Assembly: GCA_030642005.1 (NCBI GenBank)
Contig: DAOWOP010000176.1
Coordinates: forward strand, 1-5,575
DNA: 5,575 nt
Source: Planctomycetales bacterium
GTDB lineage: Bacteria; Planctomycetota; Phycisphaerae; SM23-33
Reading direction: 5' to 3'
Position numbers and translations under genes: made by a program. Every line of letters starts with the position of its first letter. Positions within the stretch are counted from its first letter, which is position 1. Shown piece by piece: positions 1 through 5,575 of the stretch. The notes under the pieces are model-generated. The model was not told where the DNA came from. It saw only the letters and a program-made list of their open reading frames with translations, and did not search any database.

Positions 1-140
1 AAACTTTCCTAAACTTTCCCAATCTTTCCGAATCTTTCCGAATCTTTCCGAATTGTTCCGAATTGTTCCGAATCGTTCCGAATCGTTCCGAATCGTTCCG
101 AATCGTTCCGTTTGGTTCCGTTTCGTTCCGCTTTGTTCCG
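1..140. repeat. 14-copy tandem array of a degenerate 10-bp unit
   Basis: The sequence is an uninterrupted run of fourteen 10-bp units. Every unit keeps TTCC at unit positions 6-9, and twelve end in TTCCG. The variable left half changes in blocks: AAACT (two units), AATCT (three), AATTG (two), AATCG (four), then TTTGG, TTTCG and CTTTG. Identical neighbours indicate spread by slippage or unit duplication. Because 10 is not a multiple of 3, the array is not a simple peptide repeat. The period is close to one helical turn, so AT-rich patches fall on one face of the DNA; intrinsic bending or phased protein binding is possible but not shown. It touches the window edge and may be longer. It ends about 95 bp before the next start codon. 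Confidence 0.96.
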
Positions 141-235
141 GTTGCGTGGCGGAGAAAAAGACCGGTTCAATAGACTGGCGGCGGAGGCTTAAGGAGGGTA
201 TCATTCAACGGTAAAGACGCCGGGAGTCGAACGCC

Positions 236-559
236 ATGATTCAATGCCAGGACTGTGAACATTTTCACCGCGACGAACAAGGCCGCATCAGTTTCACCTG
301 CGACCCGTTCACCAACGTCAGGGAGCCGCAATGCCTCCTGAAGTGGCAACTCATCAAGATCAACCAGATGGTCGATGCCTATCAGGCCACGCTGGGCTAC
401 TACCAGAAACTCGCGCCCATGCAGGACAAACTCTTCAAGGCTATGGAGCGCGAACTGGACGACATGGATGAGGCCGAAAAGTGGAAATACAACGAAGAAG
501 ATGAGGAAGAAGACAAAGACAAAGACGAAGGCGAGGAAGAAGACAAACCTATGTGGTAA
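236..559 (+). CDS. Small Cys-rich protein with acidic tail, putative zinc-binding, hypothetical
   Basis: This 107-aa protein has no function I can name; I remember similar short proteins from Planctomycetota. The N-terminus carries C4-x2-C7, H9, H11, C22 and C33, a spacing that suggests a small zinc-binding knuckle. Residues 34-82 are predicted to be largely helical (KWQLIKINQMVDAY, then KLAPMQDKLFKAMERELDDMDEAEKW). Residues 86-104 are almost only Asp, Glu and Lys, encoded by a purine-rich stretch at about 485-547. The ATG at 236 is preceded by GGGAG with about nine bases between, and an in-frame TAA at 212-214 rules out a longer start. There is no signal peptide or membrane segment, so it is probably cytoplasmic. 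It lies directly upstream of rsmG and probably shares its transcript. A regulatory or ribosome-related role is speculation. Confidence 0.85.
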   Translation: MIQCQDCEHFHRDEQGRISFTCDPFTNVREPQCLLKWQLIKINQMVDAYQATLGYYQKLAPMQDKLFKAMERELDDMDEAEKWKYNEEDEEEDKDKDEGEEEDKPMW

Positions 560-579
560 TTTCAGGTTTCGGATTTTTG

Positions 580-606
580 AATTCGTGTAATTCGTGTAAT
601 TCGTGG
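580..606. repeat. Three tandem copies of a 9-bp AATTCGTGT repeat
   Basis: AATTCGTGT occurs twice exactly and a third time as AATTCGTGG, in the short spacer between the small Cys-rich gene and the conserved part of rsmG. The flanks (TTTCGGATTTTTG before, ATTGATTTGCG after) are also AT-rich compared with the surrounding coding DNA. From memory, AATTCGTG tracts of this kind recur between genes in Planctomycetota and related genomes; I could not check this. If translation began at the GTG at 553, the repeat would encode NSCNSCNSW, which is unlike any RsmG N-terminus. This favours the repeat being non-coding. Confidence 0.85.
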
Positions 607-612
607 ATTGAT

Positions 613-1275
613 TTGCGTCAATTTTGGCTTTCCAGTGGCCTGTCGGCTGACGCCTGGGCGACGGCGCTGAAAAGTTACGAGCGATATTACCATCTCATTC
701 TCGCCCACAACGAAGCGGCTGGATTGATGGGCAGGATTTCGCCTGCGGATTTTTATCTCAAGCACGTCGCCGATTCTCTGGCTGTTCTGCCGGTCTGGCC
801 TGAGATACTCAATGGGCCGGTACGCCTGGCCGACGTCGGCTGCGGAGCGGGGATGCCTGGAATCGTCCTGGCTGCGGCTTTGCCTGAGTTGCATTTGACC
901 GCGATTGAATCCAGTCGCAAGAAGGCCGCTTTTGTGGAACTGGCGTCGGCGGAACTGGGTCTGTCCGGGCGAGTCGAGGTGGCGAATCGCCGCAGCCGGG
1001 AACTGGGCCGCCTGGAACGATACTGGGGCCGATTCAACGTCGTAACGGCCCGCGCCGTCGGTCGTGCCGACAAGATCATCCGAGAGAACCGAATGCTCCT
1101 CGCCCCCGGCGGCTCGGTCATCCTTTACAAGACCCCTTCGGCCGTCGCCGAAGAACTGGCCCTCGCCCGCCGCGAAGCCGGCAAACACAAACTGACCATC
1201 GAGATCAGCGAACCAATCACCCTTCCCGCCGAGGCTGGGACGAGACAATTTATCCGAATAACCACACCGGAATAA
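613..1275 (+). CDS. rsmG: 16S rRNA (guanine527-N7)-methyltransferase RsmG (GidB)
   Basis: RsmG uses S-adenosylmethionine to methylate N7 of G527 in the 530 loop of 16S rRNA; in other bacteria, loss gives low-level streptomycin resistance. From the TTG at 613 the protein is 220 aa, near the 207 aa of the E. coli enzyme. The Rossmann-type SAM site is clear: DVGCGAGMPG at about residues 74-83, the acidic strand end AIESSRKK at 97-104, and TARAVG at 145-150. The family's N-terminal helix and HVADSL (family HxxDSL) at 51-56 are also present. The late YK motif reads LYKTP rather than the usual YKG. An open frame extends upstream to a GTG at 553, overlapping the previous stop by 7 nt. I prefer TTG 613 because the extra 20 residues come from a DNA repeat and family homology begins just after it; its SD (GTGGA) is weak. 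No mnmG neighbour is visible. Confidence 0.95.
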   Translation: MRQFWLSSGLSADAWATALKSYERYYHLILAHNEAAGLMGRISPADFYLKHVADSLAVLPVWPEILNGPVRLADVGCGAGMPGIVLAAALPELHLTAIESSRKKAAFVELASAELGLSGRVEVANRRSRELGRLERYWGRFNVVTARAVGRADKIIRENRMLLAPGGSVILYKTPSAVAEELALARREAGKHKLTIEISEPITLPAEAGTRQFIRITTPE

Positions 1276-1284
1276 TTTCGGATA
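1251..1284. promoter_or_regulatory. Inverted repeat TATCCGAA / TTCGGATA at the AraC-type promoter
   Basis: The 8-bp arms at 1251-1258 and 1277-1284 are perfect inverted copies separated by 18 bp, and they span the rsmG stop codon. The right arm overlaps the candidate -10 box of the next gene. Arm centres are 26 bp apart, about two and a half helical turns. No T-run follows, so an intrinsic terminator is unlikely. An operator for autoregulation by the downstream AraC-type protein is a reasonable inference, although AraC proteins more often use direct repeats. Confidence 0.4.
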
Positions 1285-1288
1285 TACT
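1283..1288 (+). promoter_or_regulatory. Candidate -10 box (TATACT) for the AraC-family gene
   Basis: TATACT differs from the TATAAT consensus at one base and lies 10 bases upstream of the ATG at 1299. Transcription would start near 1295, leaving almost no leader, and no Shine-Dalgarno sequence is visible before the ATG. The two facts agree with a leaderless mRNA. No good -35 box is present at the expected distance, as would be expected of a promoter needing an activator. Confidence 0.35.
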
Positions 1289-1298
1289 AATCGCCGTC

Positions 1299-2129
1299 AT
1301 GCAGTCATCCGTGGCTACCAATATACTTCTGGAGCGCAGCGAACTGACCGTCCACCGCGCGGGCCTGTTCCGATACGGCAAGTCGTACACGCTGGGTCCC
1401 CGCTACGTGGACGATTACGACCTGATCCTGATCGGACGAGGCGTCGGCTTCTGGGAGATTGAAGGGATGGGCCGGCGTCGCGTTCGCCCGGGCGCGATGA
1501 TGCTGTTTTCGCCCCGGATCGCCCACGGCACAGCCGGGGTGATACCCGGTCCGGTCGAACTGGTCAGCATCCATTTCGATCTTCGCATCGAGCGTGGGGT
1601 CGATTTCTTCGCAGTAGCGCCTTTCAAGCCGCTGATCCACGTCAGGCAATGGAAGGGGCTGTACGAACAATCGCTTCGCATCGCAGCCGAGTGGCGAGGT
1701 CAGGGGCGGGTCGGACGGAATATCCTCGTCCATAGCCTGACGCGATGCCTGCTGGTGGAAATCGTCCGGCGTTACACGCACGCCGGCGCCGGTCGGATTG
1801 CTACGGACGCTCGCGTACTTGAGGTTCTGCGCCGCCTGGACGCCGAGTTCGCCGCTCCACTGACCGCCGCCGAAATGGGTCAATGGGTCAATTTGTCGCC
1901 GTCGCATCTAACGGCGCTTTTCAGGAAAGAGTTGGGAATCGCCCCGACCAAGGCGCTGCGCGGGCGGCGTATGCGTGAGGCCAACAGGCTGCTGCTGGGC
2001 TCGTCGCTGTCGGTGAAGCAGATCGCACACAGGGCCGGGTTCGGCGACCCGCTGTACTTCTCCCGCGCGTTCCGCAAGGCTACCGGCACGACGCCGCTGG
2101 CATATCGCGAATCGGCGAAAAATCCATAA
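1299..2129 (+). CDS. AraC-family transcriptional regulator with cupin-like sensor domain
   Basis: This 276-aa protein has the standard AraC-family architecture and length. Residues about 38-95 form a cupin-like beta sandwich (ILIGRGVGFWEIEG, RPGAMMLFSPRIAHG, VSIHFD) that in this family binds a small ligand, often a sugar. Residues 170-275 form the DNA-binding region, with a first HTH at about 188-213 (LTAAEMGQWVNLSPSHLTAL) and a second at 237-262 (SVKQIAHRAGFGDPLYFSRA). The closing signature FRKATGTTPLAYR is present. It is a soluble cytoplasmic regulator. The next gene on the same strand begins 80 bp later and is the likely target. The ATG at 1299 has no Shine-Dalgarno but sits just after a -10-like box, suggesting leaderless translation. 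The ligand cannot be read from the sequence. Confidence 0.95.
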   Translation: MQSSVATNILLERSELTVHRAGLFRYGKSYTLGPRYVDDYDLILIGRGVGFWEIEGMGRRRVRPGAMMLFSPRIAHGTAGVIPGPVELVSIHFDLRIERGVDFFAVAPFKPLIHVRQWKGLYEQSLRIAAEWRGQGRVGRNILVHSLTRCLLVEIVRRYTHAGAGRIATDARVLEVLRRLDAEFAAPLTAAEMGQWVNLSPSHLTALFRKELGIAPTKALRGRRMREANRLLLGSSLSVKQIAHRAGFGDPLYFSRAFRKATGTTPLAYRESAKNP

Positions 2130-2156
2130 TAATCCCGCGCACGTCCATTTCGCCGA
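2112..2156. promoter_or_regulatory. 9-bp inverted repeat TCGGCGAAA / TTTCGCCGA across the AraC-type gene's stop
   Basis: Arms at 2112-2120 and 2148-2156 match perfectly over 9 bp and are separated by 27 bp that contain the stop codon of the regulator gene. There is no T-run after the right arm, so a standard intrinsic terminator is not supported. It could be an attenuating RNA hairpin or a pair of operator half-sites upstream of the UroD-like gene. The left arm lies in coding sequence, so part of the match may be chance. Confidence 0.3.
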
Positions 2157-2172
2157 AGCCCGACTGAACATA

Positions 2173-2183
2173 TCCTGTCAGGA
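2173..2183. promoter_or_regulatory. Short palindrome TCCTGTCAGGA upstream of the UroD-like gene
   Basis: TCCTG-T-CAGGA is a perfect palindrome around a single central base, placed 26 bp before the start codon of the UroD-like gene and before its ribosome binding site. It is a candidate operator, or a small hairpin in the mRNA leader. The only evidence is the symmetry and the location. Confidence 0.3.
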
Positions 2184-2209
2184 AACACAATCATTCGGAG
2201 AATGTATAA

Positions 2210-3334
2210 ATGAACCAGCGGCAACGATACGTCGAGACGCTTACGTTCGGCACGCCGGACAAGATCCCCTTCCAGCCGGGTATCCCAAGGGAATCGACGC
2301 TGGAGGCGTGGCGAGGTCAGGGCTTTCCTGAGGGGGCGGACTGGCATCGCCACCTGCTGGAGACCCTCGGCATCGGCTCCGAACAGGCGCAGCCGGAAAT
2401 CGCGCTCGGCGCGGATTTCTGCATGATCCCCCAGTTCGAAGAAAAGGTGCTGGAGCATAAAAACGGACATTACATCGTCCGGGACTGGAAGGGCAACATC
2501 TGTGAAATCTCGGATGAATACGACGTTACTTATCTGCGCGAGGCGAAGGATTTCGTTACTCGCCGGTGGATCAAGTGCCCGGTGGAAAATCGCGACGACT
2601 GGGAGCAGATGAAAGGCCGGTACGACGTTGATGCTCCGGGGCGGTTCGCGGACGATTTCCGGCGGCAATGCGAAAAACTCGCCGACCGGGATTACGTTTT
2701 GACGATTGCCTTTCCCGGCCCGTTCTGGCAGATGCGTGAATGGTGCGGGTTCGAGGGCCTGTGCTTTATGATGATCGAGCAGCCGGACCTGGTCGCCGAG
2801 ATGGCCGGGTTCTGGAGCGACTTTGCATCAGCCGTGCTCGATAAGATTCTCGAACACGTTACGCCCGACGTGGTGCACATCAGCGAAGACATGGCCTACA
2901 AGGCCAAGGCGATGATCTCGCCGGCGATGACACAGCAGTTTTGCCTGCCCAGTTGGCGGCGCTGGAGCCGACAGGTTACGTCGGCCGGTTGCCCGATAGT
3001 CGATATGGACTCGGACGGCTTCATCGGCGAGTTGATTCCGCTCTGGATCGAGTCGGGCATTAACGTCTGCGATCCGATAGAGGTCGCCGCCCACAACGAC
3101 ATCAACGAGTTTCGCAGGCTCTTCGGCCACCAGATGGCCTACAATGGTGGTGTGGATAAGCGGGCGATGGCCAAGGGCGGGCAGGTCATCCGCGATGAAC
3201 TCAAGCGCATCGAGCCGGTTGTAAAGGACGGCGGATACATCCCCGGCTGCGACCACGGTGTCCCGTCAGACGTTTCCTGGCCGGACTATGTGGACTACTC
3301 GCGCCTCCTGGCGCAGATGACCGGCTGGTTGTAG
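2210..3334 (+). CDS. Uroporphyrinogen decarboxylase (UroD) family protein, methyltransferase-like
   Basis: This 374-aa cytoplasmic protein belongs to the URO-D superfamily, which includes haem-pathway HemE and corrinoid-dependent methyltransferases such as MtaA and CmuA. The opening NQRQRYVETLTFGTPDKIPF and the ending GGYIPGCDHGVPSDVSWPDY are typical of the divergent UroD-like branch, not of HemE. Middle landmarks are FPGPFWQMREW (168-178), DMAYKAKAMISP (227-238) and the strand-turn MDSDGFIGELIPLWIESGIN (266-285). In MtaA-type enzymes the zinc ligands are His-x-Cys plus a later Cys. Here the first pair reads Asp267-x-Asp269, while Cys347 and His349 remain near the C-terminus. ATG 2210 has CGGAG nine bases upstream. 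The neighbouring AraC-type regulator probably controls it. No corrinoid protein is nearby, so the reaction is unknown; haem synthesis is unlikely. Confidence 0.92.
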   Translation: MNQRQRYVETLTFGTPDKIPFQPGIPRESTLEAWRGQGFPEGADWHRHLLETLGIGSEQAQPEIALGADFCMIPQFEEKVLEHKNGHYIVRDWKGNICEISDEYDVTYLREAKDFVTRRWIKCPVENRDDWEQMKGRYDVDAPGRFADDFRRQCEKLADRDYVLTIAFPGPFWQMREWCGFEGLCFMMIEQPDLVAEMAGFWSDFASAVLDKILEHVTPDVVHISEDMAYKAKAMISPAMTQQFCLPSWRRWSRQVTSAGCPIVDMDSDGFIGELIPLWIESGINVCDPIEVAAHNDINEFRRLFGHQMAYNGGVDKRAMAKGGQVIRDELKRIEPVVKDGGYIPGCDHGVPSDVSWPDYVDYSRLLAQMTGWL

Positions 3335-3414
3335 CGGGACAGGCACGAACGCACAATCCCGCCGGCGCTGAACCATCCCACCAGGATGACTTTCACCACG
3401 GGCTGCCGGCGGGC

Positions 3415-4284
3415 TTACCTGCCTCTACCGCAGCGGCATCCGGTCCTCCTGATCGTAGGCGGAGGCCTGCTTCCCGGTGTCGGGACGTGCGTGCGAACGC
3501 GGGTGCGACTTCCTTGCATGTGGCGGTCTCGCATGCGGGGGCCGGCGAGGCGATCCCAGACCTCCTGGTCCTTTGCGGCCTGGGCGGCACTGTCGTACAG
3601 AGCGCCGGCGGTGCGGGTATGGATTTCTTCGGCGGCGGCGGCCCCGGCTATCCCGCCGATGACGCCACCGACGGGTCCGCCGACGAAGGTGCCAGCGGCT
3701 CCACCTGCCGCCGCACCCTTCGTGGTGGCAAATTTCTTCGAGCCTTCGTCAACGGCGGCCCACCTTGCGCCGCTCCAGTCGCCTTCACAGAGATGACCGG
3801 CGATCCGCGAAGCAGGAGAGACAATGTCAATCGCAGTACCGAGCCGACCAAGCCACTTGCCCGTTTTGGACCACCCGGAAAGGTTCTTGGCGCCCGGGCC
3901 CTTTCCGGCGTACTCGGCCCTGATTCGCTGGAGATCGCCGCTCTTTGTGCCCAGCTTGCCGGTGTATCCCTGGCTCCTGAGGTAGTCCTTGAACTTCGTG
4001 TTGCTGAGGGTGTTTGCCGCCGCTGCGTTGGCGCTGTTCTGGGCATGTTGTGCGCCTTGGCTTATTAACTCACCAGTACCGGAATGTCCCGCGACCGTCC
4101 CGGCTGTGCCCAGCGGATCAGCCGGTGTCGAAGGTTTCGGCGCAGGCGTCGAGGTGTTTCCCGAATACCTGTGGAATGTCGCCAGGTCGTACCTTTGCGC
4201 GTTCGCCTCGGACGCCGCGAGGAACACCGCCGCCGCCATCAGGGTAATCGTCGCCAGTCGTTTCAACATATCGTTTTGTCTCAT
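3415..4284 (-). CDS. Secreted glycine-zipper protein, function unknown
   Basis: The protein is 289 aa from the ATG at 4284, which overlaps the upstream lipoprotein's stop as ATGA; GGAAGG lies seven bases before it. An upstream in-frame ATG at 4398 lies inside that lipoprotein gene and would bury the signal peptide. The start gives a clean signal peptide (MLKRLATITLMAAAVFLAA) with probable cleavage after ANA at residue 29. A Pro/Thr-rich linker (44-57), an Ala/Asn-rich stretch and a Lys/Gly-rich segment (98-150) follow. Residues 190-214 form a glycine zipper: glycines at 190, 194, 198, 202, 206, 210 and 214, all four residues apart. Such segments pack as helices in membranes or oligomers and also occur in some secreted toxins. 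The Arg-rich C-terminal tail looks unnatural and may follow a frameshift near 3472-3485. I do not recognise the family. Confidence 0.8.
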   Translation of the reverse strand: MRQNDMLKRLATITLMAAAVFLAASEANAQRYDLATFHRYSGNTSTPAPKPSTPADPLGTAGTVAGHSGTGELISQGAQHAQNSANAAAANTLSNTKFKDYLRSQGYTGKLGTKSGDLQRIRAEYAGKGPGAKNLSGWSKTGKWLGRLGTAIDIVSPASRIAGHLCEGDWSGARWAAVDEGSKKFATTKGAAAGGAAGTFVGGPVGGVIGGIAGAAAAEEIHTRTAGALYDSAAQAAKDQEVWDRLAGPRMRDRHMQGSRTRVRTHVPTPGSRPPPTIRRTGCRCGRGR

Positions 4285-5381
4285 TTCGCACCTTCCTTTT
4301 CTCGTGTCTTGTCGAGATAGTAGGCCTTGTGATTGATCAGGTCGATTCTCCGCAGGCGCCACTGCTTCTTCGCAGCGTCCGGCCTGAATGTAAAGCACAG
4401 GTAATAATCAGCCGTTTGGTCCGTCTGTAGAAAGACGAGCCGGTACGCCTTCGAGTCGGCGAACGAAACGATGCTCACGCGGTTCCATTTGCCGGACATC
4501 TCTTCGGCGAGCACTTTCTGTGTGTGTGCGGGCGTTTCGTCGGCTGCTGCAAGGACTTTTTCAATTTGTCCGTCTCGCAGGCGGTCGAGGGTCGAGACGC
4601 ACTCGTCGCGAACCGACGCAAACTGATCGGATTTGAGGAACGTGTCTATCGAGGCGAAGTTCCTGTTGAGCATCAGTCCGGCGGCGAGGTGATTGGCGTC
4701 CATGAACTTCTGGACCTTCAGGTTGGGCAGGAGCGATCGCCAGTCGGATGCCTTTTTCGAGAGCGCCTCGATCTCGGCGGCCGACAGGTTCCCGGATTTC
4801 TCGGTAACGGTCGGGAGCATCGGCGAGAATACGTTGTGAAACGCGCGGATCGTGCGGTTGGCGGCGTCGGCGACGGCCGTCAGGGGAAGCTGATCGCCGC
4901 GCCTCCACAGCGGCACGCCGGCATAGGGAGGCCGACCCGCCTTGCGGAGGAAATCGCCCGCCAGGACTTCGGCGTCGGAGATGAACATCCACTCCCCGTC
5001 GGTGTGCCACATGGTTATCACGACCACGTCGCTCCATGGATTGTAAAAGGCCACCAGCGCGTTCTGCGGCCCGGTGTACTGCACGTCGTACACTGAGGTG
5101 TTGAAAAAGAATTCCCACACGCGCTTCGACAGACCTTTCGGCAAACCGAAGGGGTGCGACTCCACCCAGCCGCAGGCGGTAACCTCGTCGAACGTCTCGG
5201 CTATCTCAGCGTCCATGAAGCGAGGGAGCGTACCCATCGCGTCCTTACCGGCAAGGTCTCGGAACTGCTCGACCGCGCCGACCAGGGCGCGCGGATTCAT
5301 CGGCCATCCGGCGTCTCGACCGGTCGCACAACCAACCATCGCCAAAAGACCGACGAGAGATAACGCCGACGCCAGTTTCAT
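4281..5381 (-). CDS. Putative lipoprotein, function unknown
   Basis: From the ATG at 5381 the product is 366 aa. It begins with a lipoprotein signal (MKLASALSLVGLLAMVGC) whose Cys18 would be lipid-modified after cleavage at MVG/C. AGGA lies before this start. A second possibility is the ATG pair at 5432 and 5429, which adds 17 residues and has a stronger SD (AAGGGAG); I prefer 5381 because its signal peptide has normal length. The mature part is soluble, mixed alpha/beta, with no further membrane segment. The Trp/Tyr-rich parts at about 88-140 and 310-355 (RLVFLQTDQTADYYLCFTF, then WRLRRIDLINHKAYY) could be NTF2-like beta sheets, which is only an impression. A helical central part lies between them. 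It is the first gene of a two-gene operon; its stop overlaps the glycine-zipper gene, so the products probably work together at the envelope. Confidence 0.85.
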   Translation of the reverse strand: MKLASALSLVGLLAMVGCATGRDAGWPMNPRALVGAVEQFRDLAGKDAMGTLPRFMDAEIAETFDEVTACGWVESHPFGLPKGLSKRVWEFFFNTSVYDVQYTGPQNALVAFYNPWSDVVVITMWHTDGEWMFISDAEVLAGDFLRKAGRPPYAGVPLWRRGDQLPLTAVADAANRTIRAFHNVFSPMLPTVTEKSGNLSAAEIEALSKKASDWRSLLPNLKVQKFMDANHLAAGLMLNRNFASIDTFLKSDQFASVRDECVSTLDRLRDGQIEKVLAAADETPAHTQKVLAEEMSGKWNRVSIVSFADSKAYRLVFLQTDQTADYYLCFTFRPDAAKKQWRLRRIDLINHKAYYLDKTREKEGAK

Positions 5382-5565
5382 TACGGTTCCTGGTCGCCTG
5401 CATGAGGCGACGGAGCGTGTGTTCACCATCATGTATCTCCCTTAAAAGACGCTCATTCGAACAACCCCTGACATCCCAAATCCCCATCGACAGGTACACA
5501 AAGACCTTTCCCGAAACGACCCGCAACATGGCCCCACCAACAATATCGGAAGATCCTTACGATTA

Positions 5566-5571
5566 AGTATA
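5566..5571 (-). promoter_or_regulatory. Candidate extended -10 box (TGCTATACT) for the lipoprotein operon
   Basis: Read on the minus strand, TATACT is preceded by TGC, matching an extended -10 element (TGn before the hexamer). Any -35 box would lie beyond the window. Transcription would begin near 5559, giving a leader of about 125-180 nt before the lipoprotein start. The leader (5433-5558) is GT-rich on that strand and ends in a good SD, AAGGGAG; I recognise no riboswitch in it. Confidence 0.35.
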
Positions 5572-5575
5572 GCAC

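Noticed and set aside
1..140. CRISPR array
   Set aside because: Units are 10 bp and directly adjacent with no spacers, so this is a simple tandem repeat.
191..235. tRNA-like pieces (CATTCAACGGTAAAGACGCC resembles a D-arm; GGAGTCGAACGCC resembles a reversed T-arm)
   Set aside because: The two resemblances are on opposite strands, no acceptor or anticodon stem pairs, and the region runs into a coding start.
562..1248. 228-aa open frame antisense to rsmG
   Set aside because: It mirrors a well-supported rsmG, has low-complexity composition and no recognisable domain; it is a by-product of high third-position GC.
2202..2213. Mini reading frame ATG-TAT-AAA-TGA overlapping the UroD-like start
   Set aside because: The SD CGGAG ends one base before this ATG, too close to serve it, and fits the ATG at 2210.
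3334..3362. Hairpin GCGGGA-N17-TCCCGC as terminator between the convergent genes
   Set aside because: The stem is only 6 bp with a 17-nt loop and no T-run on either strand.
3487..4068. 193-aa plus-strand open frame opposite the glycine-zipper gene
   Set aside because: The minus-strand frame has a signal peptide, coupling and SD, while this one has no SD or domain and a skewed Gly/Ala/Arg content.
5245..5529. 94-aa minus-strand frame starting in the lipoprotein leader
   Set aside because: It runs out of frame into the lipoprotein coding region, with a poorly spaced SD and no protein-like features.

Overview
The window looks like a chromosomal segment of a moderately high-GC Gram-negative bacterium, most likely a member of the Planctomycetota (Phycisphaerae-like). 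That placement is an inference. It rests on a small Cys-rich protein with an acidic tail just upstream of rsmG, which I remember from that phylum; on AATTCGTGT-type spacer repeats; on an AraC/UroD-like gene pair; and on secreted or lipoprotein genes without close familiar relatives. No database search was possible.

Layout. Positions 1-140 hold 14 tandem copies of a degenerate 10-bp unit, possibly continuing beyond the left edge. Two closely linked plus-strand genes follow: a 107-aa putative zinc-binding protein (236-559) and rsmG, the 16S rRNA m7G527 methyltransferase (about 613-1275). A three-copy 9-bp repeat lies in the spacer between them. Next come a plus-strand AraC-family regulator (1299-2129) and a UroD-family (methyltransferase-like) protein (2210-3334), which probably form a regulator-target pair. 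Several inverted repeats sit in the control regions of these two genes. After a short convergent gap, the right third carries a minus-strand operon, read from right to left: a lipoprotein (5381-4281) and, overlapping it by ATGA, a secreted protein with a very regular glycine zipper (4284-3415). A candidate -10 element for this operon is at the right edge.

How the genes fit together. RsmG is housekeeping, and the small protein is probably co-transcribed with it. The AraC protein has a cupin-like sensor and two HTH motifs, so it probably senses a small ligand and controls the UroD-like gene. No corrinoid protein or second methyltransferase is present here, so the substrate is unknown. The lipoprotein and glycine-zipper protein are exported and translationally coupled, which suggests that they act together at the envelope. 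I do not recognise either family. This pair is the best candidate for something undescribed. The 3' end of the glycine-zipper gene also shows a likely reading-frame disturbance at a small hairpin.
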